Assembly: GCA_017464025.1 (NCBI GenBank)
Contig: JAFUEI010000032.1
Location: forward strand, 1-50,942
Source of the DNA: Paludibacteraceae bacterium
GTDB taxonomy: Bacteria > Bacteroidota > Bacteroidia > Bacteroidales > Paludibacteraceae
Length of the DNA: 50,942 nt
Direction: 5' to 3'
Under the pieces are notes generated by a model that did no database searches, had not been told where the DNA came from, and saw only the letters and a list, made by a program, of their open reading frames with translations. A program made the position numbers and the translations under genes. Positions 42,292 through 50,625 of the stretch are shown in pieces; position 1 is the first letter of the stretch; every line of letters starts with the position of its first letter.

Positions 42292-44238
42292 ATGAAAATT
42301 ATTTCGAAAACAGTGATGCAAAGAAACGCTCTCTTGTTTGCAACGCTTCTTCTCTTCTTATATCTCCCTTCTGTTTCTGCGCAGTCTCCCAAGCGCGAGA
42401 TGCGTGCCACGTGGCTGACGACCGTCCGAAGTGTGGACTGGCCCGTGATGAGTACGGGGGCCGCGGCCCAGAAGAAAGACATGCTCCGCATGCTTGACTC
42501 GCTGCAGACGCTCAATATGAACGTCGTCTGCCTGCAGGTGCGCTGCAATGCCGATGCCTTCTATCAGTCGGCCTACGAACCGTGGTCGGCGCTGCTGACA
42601 GGCAAGCGCGGCAAAGACCCGGGCTTCGACCCCTTGGGCTTCTGCATCGAGGAATGCCATAAGCGCGGTATGCAGTGCCACGCCTGGCTCAATCCCTATC
42701 GCTACAACAACAAGAAAGCCATGTGGGACGACGGCTGCGAGACAGGCTATGAATACACGCATCCCGAATGGCTCTTCCTGGCTCCGGCCGACAACTGCGT
42801 GGTGATGGATCCCGGCCTGCCCGAGGTGCGGCAGCGCGTAAAAGAAGTGGTGGGCGACATCCTCAACAAATATGAGGTGGACGGCATTCTCTTCGACGAC
42901 TATTTTTATCCTTACGGCGGCACAGCCAGTGCCGATGCCGCTTCCGCCGCCAAATACAAACCGGCCGGCATGACCGTGCAGGACTGGCGCCGCCAAAACG
43001 TTCAGCTCATGGTGCAGGATGTGTATGACACCATCCGGAGCGTCAAGCCGTGGGTCACCTTCGGCATCTCGCCCTTCGGCATCTGGACCAACGACACCTA
43101 TGTGGCGCGGCAGCACAACCTGACGCTGCCCAAAGGCATCGCCAGCTCGGCCAATATGTATGCCGAAATCTATTGCGACCCCGTCACATGGCTGGAAGAC
43201 GGCACGGTGGACTACATCTCGCCGCAGCTCTATTGGGCCACCAATTCGGGCCAGCCTTACGCCACGCTCTGCCAGTGGTGGGCCGACGTGGCCAACCGCT
43301 TCGGGCGGCACTTCTATTCCTCCATGTCCACCGACACCTACTCGCGCGGCAAGTTCACGCTCGATGAGATGCAGACCCAGACCGGCCTCAACCGCAGCTC
43401 TTCCAAAGACGACGCCTTCGGCTTTATCTTTTTCAATACGAAGGCCTATTGCTACGACACGAAGTTCCGCAAGGCCTTCCTCAAGAACGAGCTGAAGTAT
43501 CCGGCGCTGCCGCCTGCCGTCAACTGGAAGCCGGCTCCCGAACAGCCTATGGTGACCGACCTCACGGTGTCGGGGCAGAAACTGACGTGGAAACATGCCA
43601 ATAGCGGGCAGGTGCACTATGCCGTCTATGCCGTGCCTAACGCTTTCCGCAACCGTGCGCACATCTGGTCGGTGGCCGACGCATTGTTGGGCGTCACCTA
43701 TACGGAGGAATACACCCTGCCCGACCATATCGTACCTTCCGCTTGGACCATCGGCGTAAGTGTGCTTGACGGCTACAACAACGAGTATGCCCTCCGCCTT
43801 GCCGGCACTGCCGAGTTGACGGCCGAGCCTGCCGTACTCATTGCTCCCGAAGCCGATGCCGCCTGCCCTGCCTGGGAGAAGGTGGTGTTCAGCTGGGAAT
43901 ATCAGAAGCAGGCTGACAGCTACATCATCCAGATTGCAAGCGACCGCGGGTTCACGCAGTTGCTGGCTGTGCAGGAACTTACGGATAACTCGTTTGAAGC
44001 GTCGCGCCGCCTCAATCTGGCGGTGGCGGGCGACGGCGAGTACTGGTGGCGCGTAAAGACGCGGCAGCCCGACACGGGCGATGTGTGGTCGGAGCCCCGC
44101 CGTCTGGTTATTGATGCCGCCACCGGCCTCCTTACGCCGGCCGACACGCCGGCCCCGCGCAAGGTCATGCTCAACGGCACGATTTATATTGAGCACAACG
44201 GTTGCCGCTACACCACCACCGGCCTGAGAGTGCAGTAA
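42292..44238 (+). CDS. GHL10 (DUF187) glycoside hydrolase-like protein, exported
   Basis: The 648-aa product has a signal peptide (hydrophobic ALLFATLLLFLYLPSVSAQ). The GHL10 barrel covers about 35-390: REMRATWLTTVRSVDWP, NVVCLQVRCNADAFYQSAYEPWSALLTG, HAWLNPYRYN, YEVDGILFDDYFYPYGG, WVTFGISPFGIW and DYISPQLYWA. Two fibronectin/Ig-like parts follow (about 420-625). Members of this family are proposed or shown to cleave peptidoglycan glycan strands or other polysaccharides. Frames from 42169 are open, but 42292 gives the best signal peptide. The C-terminus (NGTIYIEHNGCRYTTTGLRVQ) resembles the short end of T9SS cargo proteins. It lies just upstream of the exported-protein set from 44342. Confidence 0.85.
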   Translation: MKIISKTVMQRNALLFATLLLFLYLPSVSAQSPKREMRATWLTTVRSVDWPVMSTGAAAQKKDMLRMLDSLQTLNMNVVCLQVRCNADAFYQSAYEPWSALLTGKRGKDPGFDPLGFCIEECHKRGMQCHAWLNPYRYNNKKAMWDDGCETGYEYTHPEWLFLAPADNCVVMDPGLPEVRQRVKEVVGDILNKYEVDGILFDDYFYPYGGTASADAASAAKYKPAGMTVQDWRRQNVQLMVQDVYDTIRSVKPWVTFGISPFGIWTNDTYVARQHNLTLPKGIASSANMYAEIYCDPVTWLEDGTVDYISPQLYWATNSGQPYATLCQWWADVANRFGRHFYSSMSTDTYSRGKFTLDEMQTQTGLNRSSSKDDAFGFIFFNTKAYCYDTKFRKAFLKNELKYPALPPAVNWKPAPEQPMVTDLTVSGQKLTWKHANSGQVHYAVYAVPNAFRNRAHIWSVADALLGVTYTEEYTLPDHIVPSAWTIGVSVLDGYNNEYALRLAGTAELTAEPAVLIAPEADAACPAWEKVVFSWEYQKQADSYIIQIASDRGFTQLLAVQELTDNSFEASRRLNLAVAGDGEYWWRVKTRQPDTGDVWSEPRRLVIDAATGLLTPADTPAPRKVMLNGTIYIEHNGCRYTTTGLRVQ

Positions 44239-44245
44239 CTATAGA

Positions 44246-44278
44246 GTTGACCCAGATTTGACCCAGAGCTGACACAGA
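44246..44278. repeat. Three 11-nt tandem units before the 44342 gene
   Basis: gttgacccaga, tttgacccaga and gctgacacaga follow each other directly between the GHL10 stop and the next gene, probably in a leader. Function unknown. Confidence 0.7.
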
Positions 44279-44341
44279 GAAAACATAGATAAACCCCACC
44301 AATAAACTAACCCTTATATTAACCCAAAAACTTAAGTTATC

Positions 44342-45847
44342 ATGAAAAAACTCTTCATGTTTCTGACCGTGGCAGCCATGAGCGCAAGCCTGAGCGCTGC
44401 CGAAATGAACATCTACGCATCGGGTCTGAAGGCCGGTGATGTGGATGCGTCGAACAAGGTGGAGATCAACTATCTCCTTAATGCTCCCGCCACAGCCGTC
44501 ACGCTGCAACTCATCCAGAATGACGCTGTCGTAAAAGAAATCGCTATCACAGGCGAGGCCAATCTGACTAAGGGCGCGCACGCCGTTACCGTTGACCTGA
44601 GCGTTGCCGATGCCGGCACCTACAACTGGGCTATCAAGGCTGCCGCCGCCGCCAACGAGGGAACTGAACCCGTTTTGGTAGGTACTTTCGGTGATGCACA
44701 GGCAATGGGTCGTGCTGTAACCATTGACAAGAATCCTGAGAGTCCTTTCTACGGCAATGTCTATACCATCAACGGTAAGGCTGTTGGTGTGTATGGTTAT
44801 GATGCTGCTCTCAATCCGTTATTCGACACTATCGCTGTTGCCAAGAACGGTTGGGGCACCGGTAACTCCGCTCCTTGCCGTGGACGCGTAGGCGAAGACG
44901 GTCTGCTCTATCTCTGCGACTGGTCGGATTCCAATCCGAATGTACGTATCTTTAATCCCGCTACTCCTGCTGCTGACGCTGTTGATGTATTTGGTGGCAC
45001 GGCCTCGGGTTCAGATGGTATCATGGTAAATGAGGCAGGTGATACGATTAATGGTTCTATAGCATTCTGCTACCCTGTCGGTTCAGGTGAGAATACGGTA
45101 TTGTACACTTCCGATGAGGACTACAAGCAAGGTGGTAAACTGATGATTTACAAGTATGCTATCGGTGAGGCCAAGACTGCTTATACCAAGAAACCTGAAG
45201 TTGGACTGGCTGTAGGTGCCCTGACGGGTGGTGCTATTGCTAATCCCAATGTGACATTCCTTCCGTCTAAGACTGGCGGCTGGTGGGTTTCGCAGCACAG
45301 ATATTCAGATAGCAAAGGCAATCCTTCATTAATTCATATTGCCGGTGATACGGTCAATTATAATAGTGCTGGTGCCTTGGCAAATGCAACCGTTGGCTAC
45401 AATAACCAAGCTTCGTTTGATATCAACAACGAGCAGAACATTCTTATCTCCAGCACCAGCAATACCGTTTTCAGTGTTCTTGTATGGGATGTAGTATGGA
45501 CGGATGATGTTCCCGCTCTGACGCTGAAATACACTATTCCTTCGGGTTTCAACAACACGATGCTCCAGTGCGCTATCGATGAGGCGGGCAATATTTATGG
45601 TGTATGCGCGAACAAGCCTCTCACCATTTGGGCCCTGCCTAAGGCTGACAACAGCTGCGTAACGCCTGCCAAGAAAGCCAGCGTGCTCACCGTTGCCAAG
45701 GGCGCTACCGCTCTGGAGGACCTGACAGGTATGGCTCCCGGCCGTAAGGGCGTCTTCACCATCACCGGCCAGTATCTCGGCGAGAGCGTACAGAACCTGC
45801 CCGCAGGCATGTACATCGTGAACGGCCAGAAGATGATTATCCGCTAA
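44342..45847 (+). CDS. Exported propeller-module protein (family member 1), unknown function
   Basis: The 501-aa product has a signal peptide (MKKLFMFLTVAAMSASLSAA) and an Ig-like segment (about 21-105: MNIYASGLKAG to YNWAIKAAAAAN). A long beta-rich, probably propeller, region follows (about 118-435) with RAVTIDKNPESPFYGNVY, GEDGLLYLCDWSDSNP, ENTVLYTSDEDY, GGWWVSQHRYSD (Gly312 on), IDEAGNIYG and IWALPKADNS. The end (GVFTITGQYLGESVQNLPAGMYIVNGQKMIIR) is like the final strands of a T9SS sorting domain. Its N-terminus is closely similar to the gene at 50626, and the whole module to the C-terminal part of the 46963 gene. Codons in the middle favour GGT, GCT and CGT, as in highly expressed genes. 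I know of no named function. Confidence 0.8.
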   Translation: MKKLFMFLTVAAMSASLSAAEMNIYASGLKAGDVDASNKVEINYLLNAPATAVTLQLIQNDAVVKEIAITGEANLTKGAHAVTVDLSVADAGTYNWAIKAAAAANEGTEPVLVGTFGDAQAMGRAVTIDKNPESPFYGNVYTINGKAVGVYGYDAALNPLFDTIAVAKNGWGTGNSAPCRGRVGEDGLLYLCDWSDSNPNVRIFNPATPAADAVDVFGGTASGSDGIMVNEAGDTINGSIAFCYPVGSGENTVLYTSDEDYKQGGKLMIYKYAIGEAKTAYTKKPEVGLAVGALTGGAIANPNVTFLPSKTGGWWVSQHRYSDSKGNPSLIHIAGDTVNYNSAGALANATVGYNNQASFDINNEQNILISSTSNTVFSVLVWDVVWTDDVPALTLKYTIPSGFNNTMLQCAIDEAGNIYGVCANKPLTIWALPKADNSCVTPAKKASVLTVAKGATALEDLTGMAPGRKGVFTITGQYLGESVQNLPAGMYIVNGQKMIIR

Positions 45848-45869
45848 TCGTTTTTACGTAACCATTGCT

Positions 45870-45910
45870 ATTGGCTATGCCGGAGGCCGTGAACCTCCGG
45901 CGTAGCCAAT
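45870..45910 (+). terminator. 17-bp hairpin after the 44342 gene
   Basis: ATTGGCTATGCCGGAGG (45870-45886) pairs with 45894-45910 with a single T-G wobble around a 7-nt loop. It lies 22 nt after the stop. The T-run is missing, so termination is likely but not certain. Confidence 0.6.
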
Positions 45911-45979
45911 ACATTGACAATAGAGGGGAAGAGCCGAGGGGTTGGACCAAGATGATGGCAGGGGAGAGGAAAGAATCCG

Positions 45980-46079
45980 GTTGCTGACGGTCGGCAAGCG
46001 TCAGGCAACACATTTATAAAAGAAAGATGCAGAGAAAGATATGCAGACACTGCATCCTGCATCCGCCCTCCGCGAGGGC
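45980..46079 (+). other. Hairpin-rich leader before the 46121 gene
   Basis: GTTGCTGACG (45980-45989) pairs with CGTCAGGCAAC (45999-46009) with one bulge. GCCCTC-CGC-GAGGGC is a perfect hairpin at 46065-46079. I see no consensus -7 box in this gap and no gene. It may be a structured 5' leader. Confidence 0.4.
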
Positions 46080-46120
46080 ACACAGCGAAGGAAACAAACC
46101 ATCTAATAAACATATATACC

Positions 46121-46966
46121 ATGAGAAAAATCGTTACTCTACTGGCAATTGCGGTGCTGGGGCTGACGACGGCCGCTGCACAGCAGTTGCGTGTCGGCAA
46201 AGCAACTATGCTGAGCGGCACAAGCGAAGGCGGCTGCTATCATGCCGTCTTCTCGCCGGCAGGCGACTATCTGCTCACTTCGGCAGAGAACTACGACGGT
46301 CTGCTCAAGCATGACCTGAAGAGCGGTATGAAGACGCGCTTGAGCCAGGCCCGCGGTGCAGGCTACGGCGTGCGCATCAGCCGCGACGGCAAGCAGATTA
46401 CGGCCAACCGCTTCGAGTATCGCGGCAACCTGCGCTACACGGCTATCGACCGTATCCAGGTGCGCAGCGGCAAGACCACGGTGCTGCGTGCTCCGCAGCG
46501 CGAACAGGTGTCGCCCGATGCAGAGACGGCGCAGTTGTATGTCACCACCAACGGCTACGAGATGACCGTGCACAACGGAGCCTCCGAAACCGTTATCCGC
46601 CCCAACGGCGAGGAGAGCTATTTCTGGTGCTCCGTTTCGCCTGACGGCAAGCATATCATGTATGTCACGGCCCGCCACGGGGCGCAGGTGTGCGACATCA
46701 ACGGCAACAATCCCGTCTTCATGGGTATCATGAACGCTCCGCAGTGGATTGACAGCGAGCGCGTCATTGCCATGCGTGACGAAGACAACGGCGACCAGGT
46801 GGTCAAATCGTCGCTCGTGGTGCGCAGCATCAGCAATCCGCGCGAGGTGCAGACTCTTGTCACCGGACAGAAGATTTCGATGTATCCCGCCGTCTCGGCT
46901 GACGGCCGGCGCATCGCATTCAACAACGAGAAAGGTCAAATCTTTTTGATGGAGGTGGAGCAATGA
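46121..46966 (+). CDS. Exported TolB-like beta-propeller protein
   Basis: The 281-aa product has a signal peptide (MRKIVTLLAIAVLGLTTAAA) and WD40-like/PD40 repeats: HAVFSPAGDYLLTSAENYDGLLKHDLKSG, YGVRISRDGKQITANRF, CSVSPDGKHIMYVTARHGAQVCDINGN and YPAVSADGRRIAFNNEKGQIFLM. It would fold as a small propeller in the periplasm or at the surface and bind a protein or glycan. There is no sorting domain. It overlaps the amidase gene by 4 nt (ATGA), so the two are made together and may form a complex. Function unknown. Confidence 0.8.
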   Translation: MRKIVTLLAIAVLGLTTAAAQQLRVGKATMLSGTSEGGCYHAVFSPAGDYLLTSAENYDGLLKHDLKSGMKTRLSQARGAGYGVRISRDGKQITANRFEYRGNLRYTAIDRIQVRSGKTTVLRAPQREQVSPDAETAQLYVTTNGYEMTVHNGASETVIRPNGEESYFWCSVSPDGKHIMYVTARHGAQVCDINGNNPVFMGIMNAPQWIDSERVIAMRDEDNGDQVVKSSLVVRSISNPREVQTLVTGQKISMYPAVSADGRRIAFNNEKGQIFLMEVEQ

Positions 46967-49900
46967 AACGGATGATGACACTCTTCATAGCCGCACTGAC
47001 GCTGACGTGCGCTATGGCAGCCGACCTCACGGGTCTGAAAATCTATATCAACCCCGGTCACGGTGGCTTCGACTCCAACGACCGCAGCATCTGGACCGTC
47101 AACGTACCGGCCGTCTGGACCGACTCGGCCGGCTATTGGGAGTCCAAATCGAACTTCGTGAAAGGCATCTACCTAAGGCGTATGCTGCAGCAGGCCGGTG
47201 CCACCGTCATCTTCTCGCGCGAACGCAACGACAGCGGTATCCGCGACATCGACGAGTTCAAGAAGAAACACCCCAACGCCACACAGCATGAGATTGACTC
47301 CGTCATGGTGGGCGGCGACCGCGACCTGAGCGCCATCGCAGAAGAGGCCAACGCCTACAAGGTGGACCACTTTCTGAGCATCCACTCCAATGCGCTCAAC
47401 GGCAAGACCAACTATCTGCTGATGCTCTTCCGCGGCGAGAACGACAAACCGCAGACCGCTCCCAGCAACGAGATGGCCGCTATGGCCGGCAGCGTCCAGA
47501 TACAGAACCAGCTGACCACGTGGACAAGTTCCAAGCCCCTCATCCGTGGCGACCTCAGTTTCTATGGCGACGGCTGGGGACTGGGGGTGCTGCGTCCGCT
47601 TACGGTGCCCGGCCATCTGTCGGAAGGCTCCTTCCACGACTATGCGCCTGAGACCCACCGACTCATGAACAACGACTACTGCCACCTCGAGGCGCTCCGT
47701 ATGTTCCAGTATTTCCACAAGTGGTTCCAGCGCGACCTGCCGCAGACAGGCACCATCTCGGGCTACGTGAAGAGCAAGAACGAGCTGGTGGATGTGCTCA
47801 ACCAGCCCAAGTTCTACTATATCCCCGGCTCCGAGGACCAGTGGCTGCCGCTCAACGGCGCCCTCGTCAAGCTGATGAACAAAACGGGCGACGTCGTGCT
47901 GCAGACCGTGCGCACCGACAACTGGTACAACGGCATCTTCGCCTTCTACGATGTGGCCCCGGGCGACTACAAGGTACAGGCCGAACTGGAGCCCTACAAG
48001 ACCGTCACGATGGATGTCAGCGTGAAGGCGGAAGAGATAGCCACCGTGAAGATGCACCTGCAGAATCTGCACATGGAGGTGGACGACTATCCCGAGCCGG
48101 AGCAGGCCGGTGTGGTAGCCACTGACACCTATGAGTTCGAGCCTGCCGGCGACAAGGTGGAGACACTGCCCGGCACCATTCTGCGTGCCGTTTACCGCAA
48201 GGGAGGCGTCTATGTCCTTACTGCCGACAACAAGGTGCTCCGGTGCACCAACTCGTCGCTGACAGTAGAGGCTACGCTGCCTATGCCGGCCGACGTCACA
48301 CTGACCGATATCGCATTCTCGGCTGACGACTACCTGATGGGTCTGTCCGAGCAGGCCGTCTATGCATGGGATGAAGATGACCTCAATCCGGCCAAGTTGT
48401 ACGACGCTCCCGCTGCATGGGGCAAGGCATTTGCCGTCAGTGGCCCGCTGTGGAAAGCGCGCCTGTATGTGGTCAACGCGGCCGGCAACGGCTTCGAGGC
48501 CGTGCAATATACCGACGGCAAGAGCGACATCAAACTCTCGCAGAAGGCCTTTGCCTCTACGCTTGACCTGAGCGGTGTGCGCCCTGTAGTGGCCCCCGCA
48601 GGTGCCGTGTGCATCACCGTGCAAGGCAAGACCTACGAAGTAGGCTTTGACTGGACGGCAGGCACCCTGACGCAGAAGCAACTCTCGGAGGATGGTGCAG
48701 CGGGCGCCAACTATCTGCGCTATGCACGACGGCTCTATATGGTCCAGCCTGTGCTGACCGAAGGCTGCAAGGCCTCCTTCCGCCTGCTGGACGTCACAAG
48801 CGGTATTGACAAGGCCGTGGTGGCTTCTGCCGTCTTTCCCGAAAACGGCCTGGGCGATGCACCTGTCACCTACCAGACGGCGATGGCTTTCGTGAGCGGC
48901 TATGAGATGCATGTCTATCTGCTTGCAGAGGGCGAAGGCTATCAGCATTGGCGTCTGCTCTCCACTCCGGTGGCCGACATCTATGCCGGCGAGGTCAGCT
49001 GGGGCGAGAAAGAGATATCGTTCCGTCTGAACGAGGACGCGCTCGACGTGGTGCTCGCCATCGAGCAGGATGGAGGCACGGCCGACAGCAAATCGCTCGG
49101 CGCACTGAAGAAAGGTTACCATACGGTGCCCAACCCGTTTGAGGGCAAGCAGATGGATGCCTATAGCATCACGGCTACGGCCCGGCCCGTGGCCTTCCCG
49201 CAGCTGATCAGCAACGACGACAAGCAGATGCAGTTCTATAGCGCCTACGGCGTGACAGTGGACCGCACACCCTCGTCGCCCTACTTCGGCCGTATCTATG
49301 TCACCGACCGTTCGGGCGGCCTGACCTCCGAAGGACCGGGCGAGCACCGCACCACCACGCGCGGCATCTATGTGCTCGGCTCTGACTTCACCGATGTCAC
49401 CGCCCAGGGCAGCGATGCCTACAGCGGCAATGTGGACTGGGGAAAGAACAATGGAGGCAAATATGAGACCGCTCCCCGCAAGGTGTCGGTAGGTCCTGAC
49501 GGCACGGTCTATGTCGTGTCAAGCGTGCTCGGCACCACCAATGTATATATGATGAATCCGGCCGACCCGAAGGCCGACTTCCAGGCTGTATTTGGAGGCA
49601 AATATGCCAAAGACTCGCAGACCAAAGAATTCACCGGCCAGCTCAAGAAGGGCAAATATGTGGTGGCCAACCAGGTGATGGACTGCTACGTCATGGGCAA
49701 GGGTGAGCATACGGTGCTCTACACCATGGACCGCAACATCTCGCTCGGCACTCCCTGCACCGGCATTGCACAATATAATATAGGTGAGCTGGAAGCTCTC
49801 CCGTGGGAGCAGGCTCCGACGGCCACCGTATATAACGACATGACCAGCGGCAACCTCATGCAGAATGGCAACGGCCAGATTTATCCCGACGGTCGCGGCG

Positions 49901-50547
49901 GCTGGTGGATGAGCCAGTACCGCTACGATGCTTCAGTGGCTGTGCCTCCGCTTATCCATATCAACAAAGACGGCGAGCGCGACTTCAACCTGGGTACGGG
50001 CATCGCTGCCTGCCGCCAGGGCGCTATGGCGGTCACACCCGACGGCAACAGACTGGCCATCGTCATCTCGGCCGGCCTTACCAAGGTGTTCGACGTGAAC
50101 TACGACAACGGTGTGCCCGAACTGACTCCCGCCTATGATATCCAGTGGGGCACATCGGACGATATCCTCTTCTGCATGGACTTCGATGCGGCCGGCAACC
50201 TCTATATGGCCGACAATCTGAAGGAGCGCCTGCGTGTCTATTCGCTGCCCAAACTGGACAACAGCTACACCACCCGCATCTCGCTGCACGAAGAAACCCA
50301 CAATGCCGTGCAGACCGTTCCGGCCGCCGAGGGTATCCGCCTCTGGCCCAATCCGGCCGAGACCGAGGTGCGCATCGTGTCGGCTTCCGCAGTGGAGCAG
50401 GTGCTTGTCTATTCGCTCACCGGCCAGCTGCAGATGCGTCTTGAAGCAACCGACGTACTCAATGTGTCCGGCTTGCAGCGCGGCGTCTATGTCGTGGAAG
50501 TGCATACAGCTGCCGGCACCGGCGTGGAGCGGCTGCTGAAGAAATAA
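46963..50547 (+). CDS. Multidomain N-acetylmuramoyl-L-alanine amidase with propeller modules and T9SS sorting domain
   Basis: The 1194-aa exported protein would cut the amide bond between MurNAc and the stem peptide. After the signal peptide (to about 20) comes an Amidase_3 domain (25-260): YINPGHGGFD (His33), a Glu in YWESKSNF (Glu60), HFLSIHSNA and LSEGSFHDYAPE match the zinc ligands and catalytic Glu. A carboxypeptidase-regulatory-like domain follows (about 265-370: GTISGYVKSKNE, APGDYKVQAELEPYKTVTM). A beta-rich propeller-like region covers about 405-690. The Ig-plus-propeller module shared with the 44342 protein covers about 700-1110 (GYHTVPNPF, YGVTVDRTPSSPYFGRIYV, EHTVLYTMDRNI, GGWWMSQYRYD, FDAAGNLYMADN). 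The end is a T9SS type A sorting domain (LWPNPAETEVRIVSAS, VYSLTGQLQMRL, LQRGVYVVEV). The fusion is unusual for an amidase. Confidence 0.85.
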   Translation: MKRMMTLFIAALTLTCAMAADLTGLKIYINPGHGGFDSNDRSIWTVNVPAVWTDSAGYWESKSNFVKGIYLRRMLQQAGATVIFSRERNDSGIRDIDEFKKKHPNATQHEIDSVMVGGDRDLSAIAEEANAYKVDHFLSIHSNALNGKTNYLLMLFRGENDKPQTAPSNEMAAMAGSVQIQNQLTTWTSSKPLIRGDLSFYGDGWGLGVLRPLTVPGHLSEGSFHDYAPETHRLMNNDYCHLEALRMFQYFHKWFQRDLPQTGTISGYVKSKNELVDVLNQPKFYYIPGSEDQWLPLNGALVKLMNKTGDVVLQTVRTDNWYNGIFAFYDVAPGDYKVQAELEPYKTVTMDVSVKAEEIATVKMHLQNLHMEVDDYPEPEQAGVVATDTYEFEPAGDKVETLPGTILRAVYRKGGVYVLTADNKVLRCTNSSLTVEATLPMPADVTLTDIAFSADDYLMGLSEQAVYAWDEDDLNPAKLYDAPAAWGKAFAVSGPLWKARLYVVNAAGNGFEAVQYTDGKSDIKLSQKAFASTLDLSGVRPVVAPAGAVCITVQGKTYEVGFDWTAGTLTQKQLSEDGAAGANYLRYARRLYMVQPVLTEGCKASFRLLDVTSGIDKAVVASAVFPENGLGDAPVTYQTAMAFVSGYEMHVYLLAEGEGYQHWRLLSTPVADIYAGEVSWGEKEISFRLNEDALDVVLAIEQDGGTADSKSLGALKKGYHTVPNPFEGKQMDAYSITATARPVAFPQLISNDDKQMQFYSAYGVTVDRTPSSPYFGRIYVTDRSGGLTSEGPGEHRTTTRGIYVLGSDFTDVTAQGSDAYSGNVDWGKNNGGKYETAPRKVSVGPDGTVYVVSSVLGTTNVYMMNPADPKADFQAVFGGKYAKDSQTKEFTGQLKKGKYVVANQVMDCYVMGKGEHTVLYTMDRNISLGTPCTGIAQYNIGELEALPWEQAPTATVYNDMTSGNLMQNGNGQIYPDGRGGWWMSQYRYDASVAVPPLIHINKDGERDFNLGTGIAACRQGAMAVTPDGNRLAIVISAGLTKVFDVNYDNGVPELTPAYDIQWGTSDDILFCMDFDAAGNLYMADNLKERLRVYSLPKLDNSYTTRISLHEETHNAVQTVPAAEGIRLWPNPAETEVRIVSASAVEQVLVYSLTGQLQMRLEATDVLNVSGLQRGVYVVEVHTAAGTGVERLLKK

Positions 50548-50564
50548 CACAACCTTACCCGCAG

Positions 50565-50592
50565 GGGGAAGTGCCCTTTGGGGCGCTTCCCC
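50565..50592 (+). terminator. Terminator hairpin after the amidase gene
   Basis: GGGGAAGTGCCC pairs with GGGCGCTTCCCC across loop TTTG with one wobble pair. It begins 18 nt after the stop. Only a short T stretch follows. Confidence 0.65.
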
Positions 50593-50625
50593 GTTGCAGA
50601 ATATAAACCATAAAAACACACAATT

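Noticed and set aside
47173-49347. 724-aa minus-strand ORF opposite the amidase
   Set aside because: Antisense shadow, His/Arg/Val-rich, no domain, while the plus strand has clear domains.
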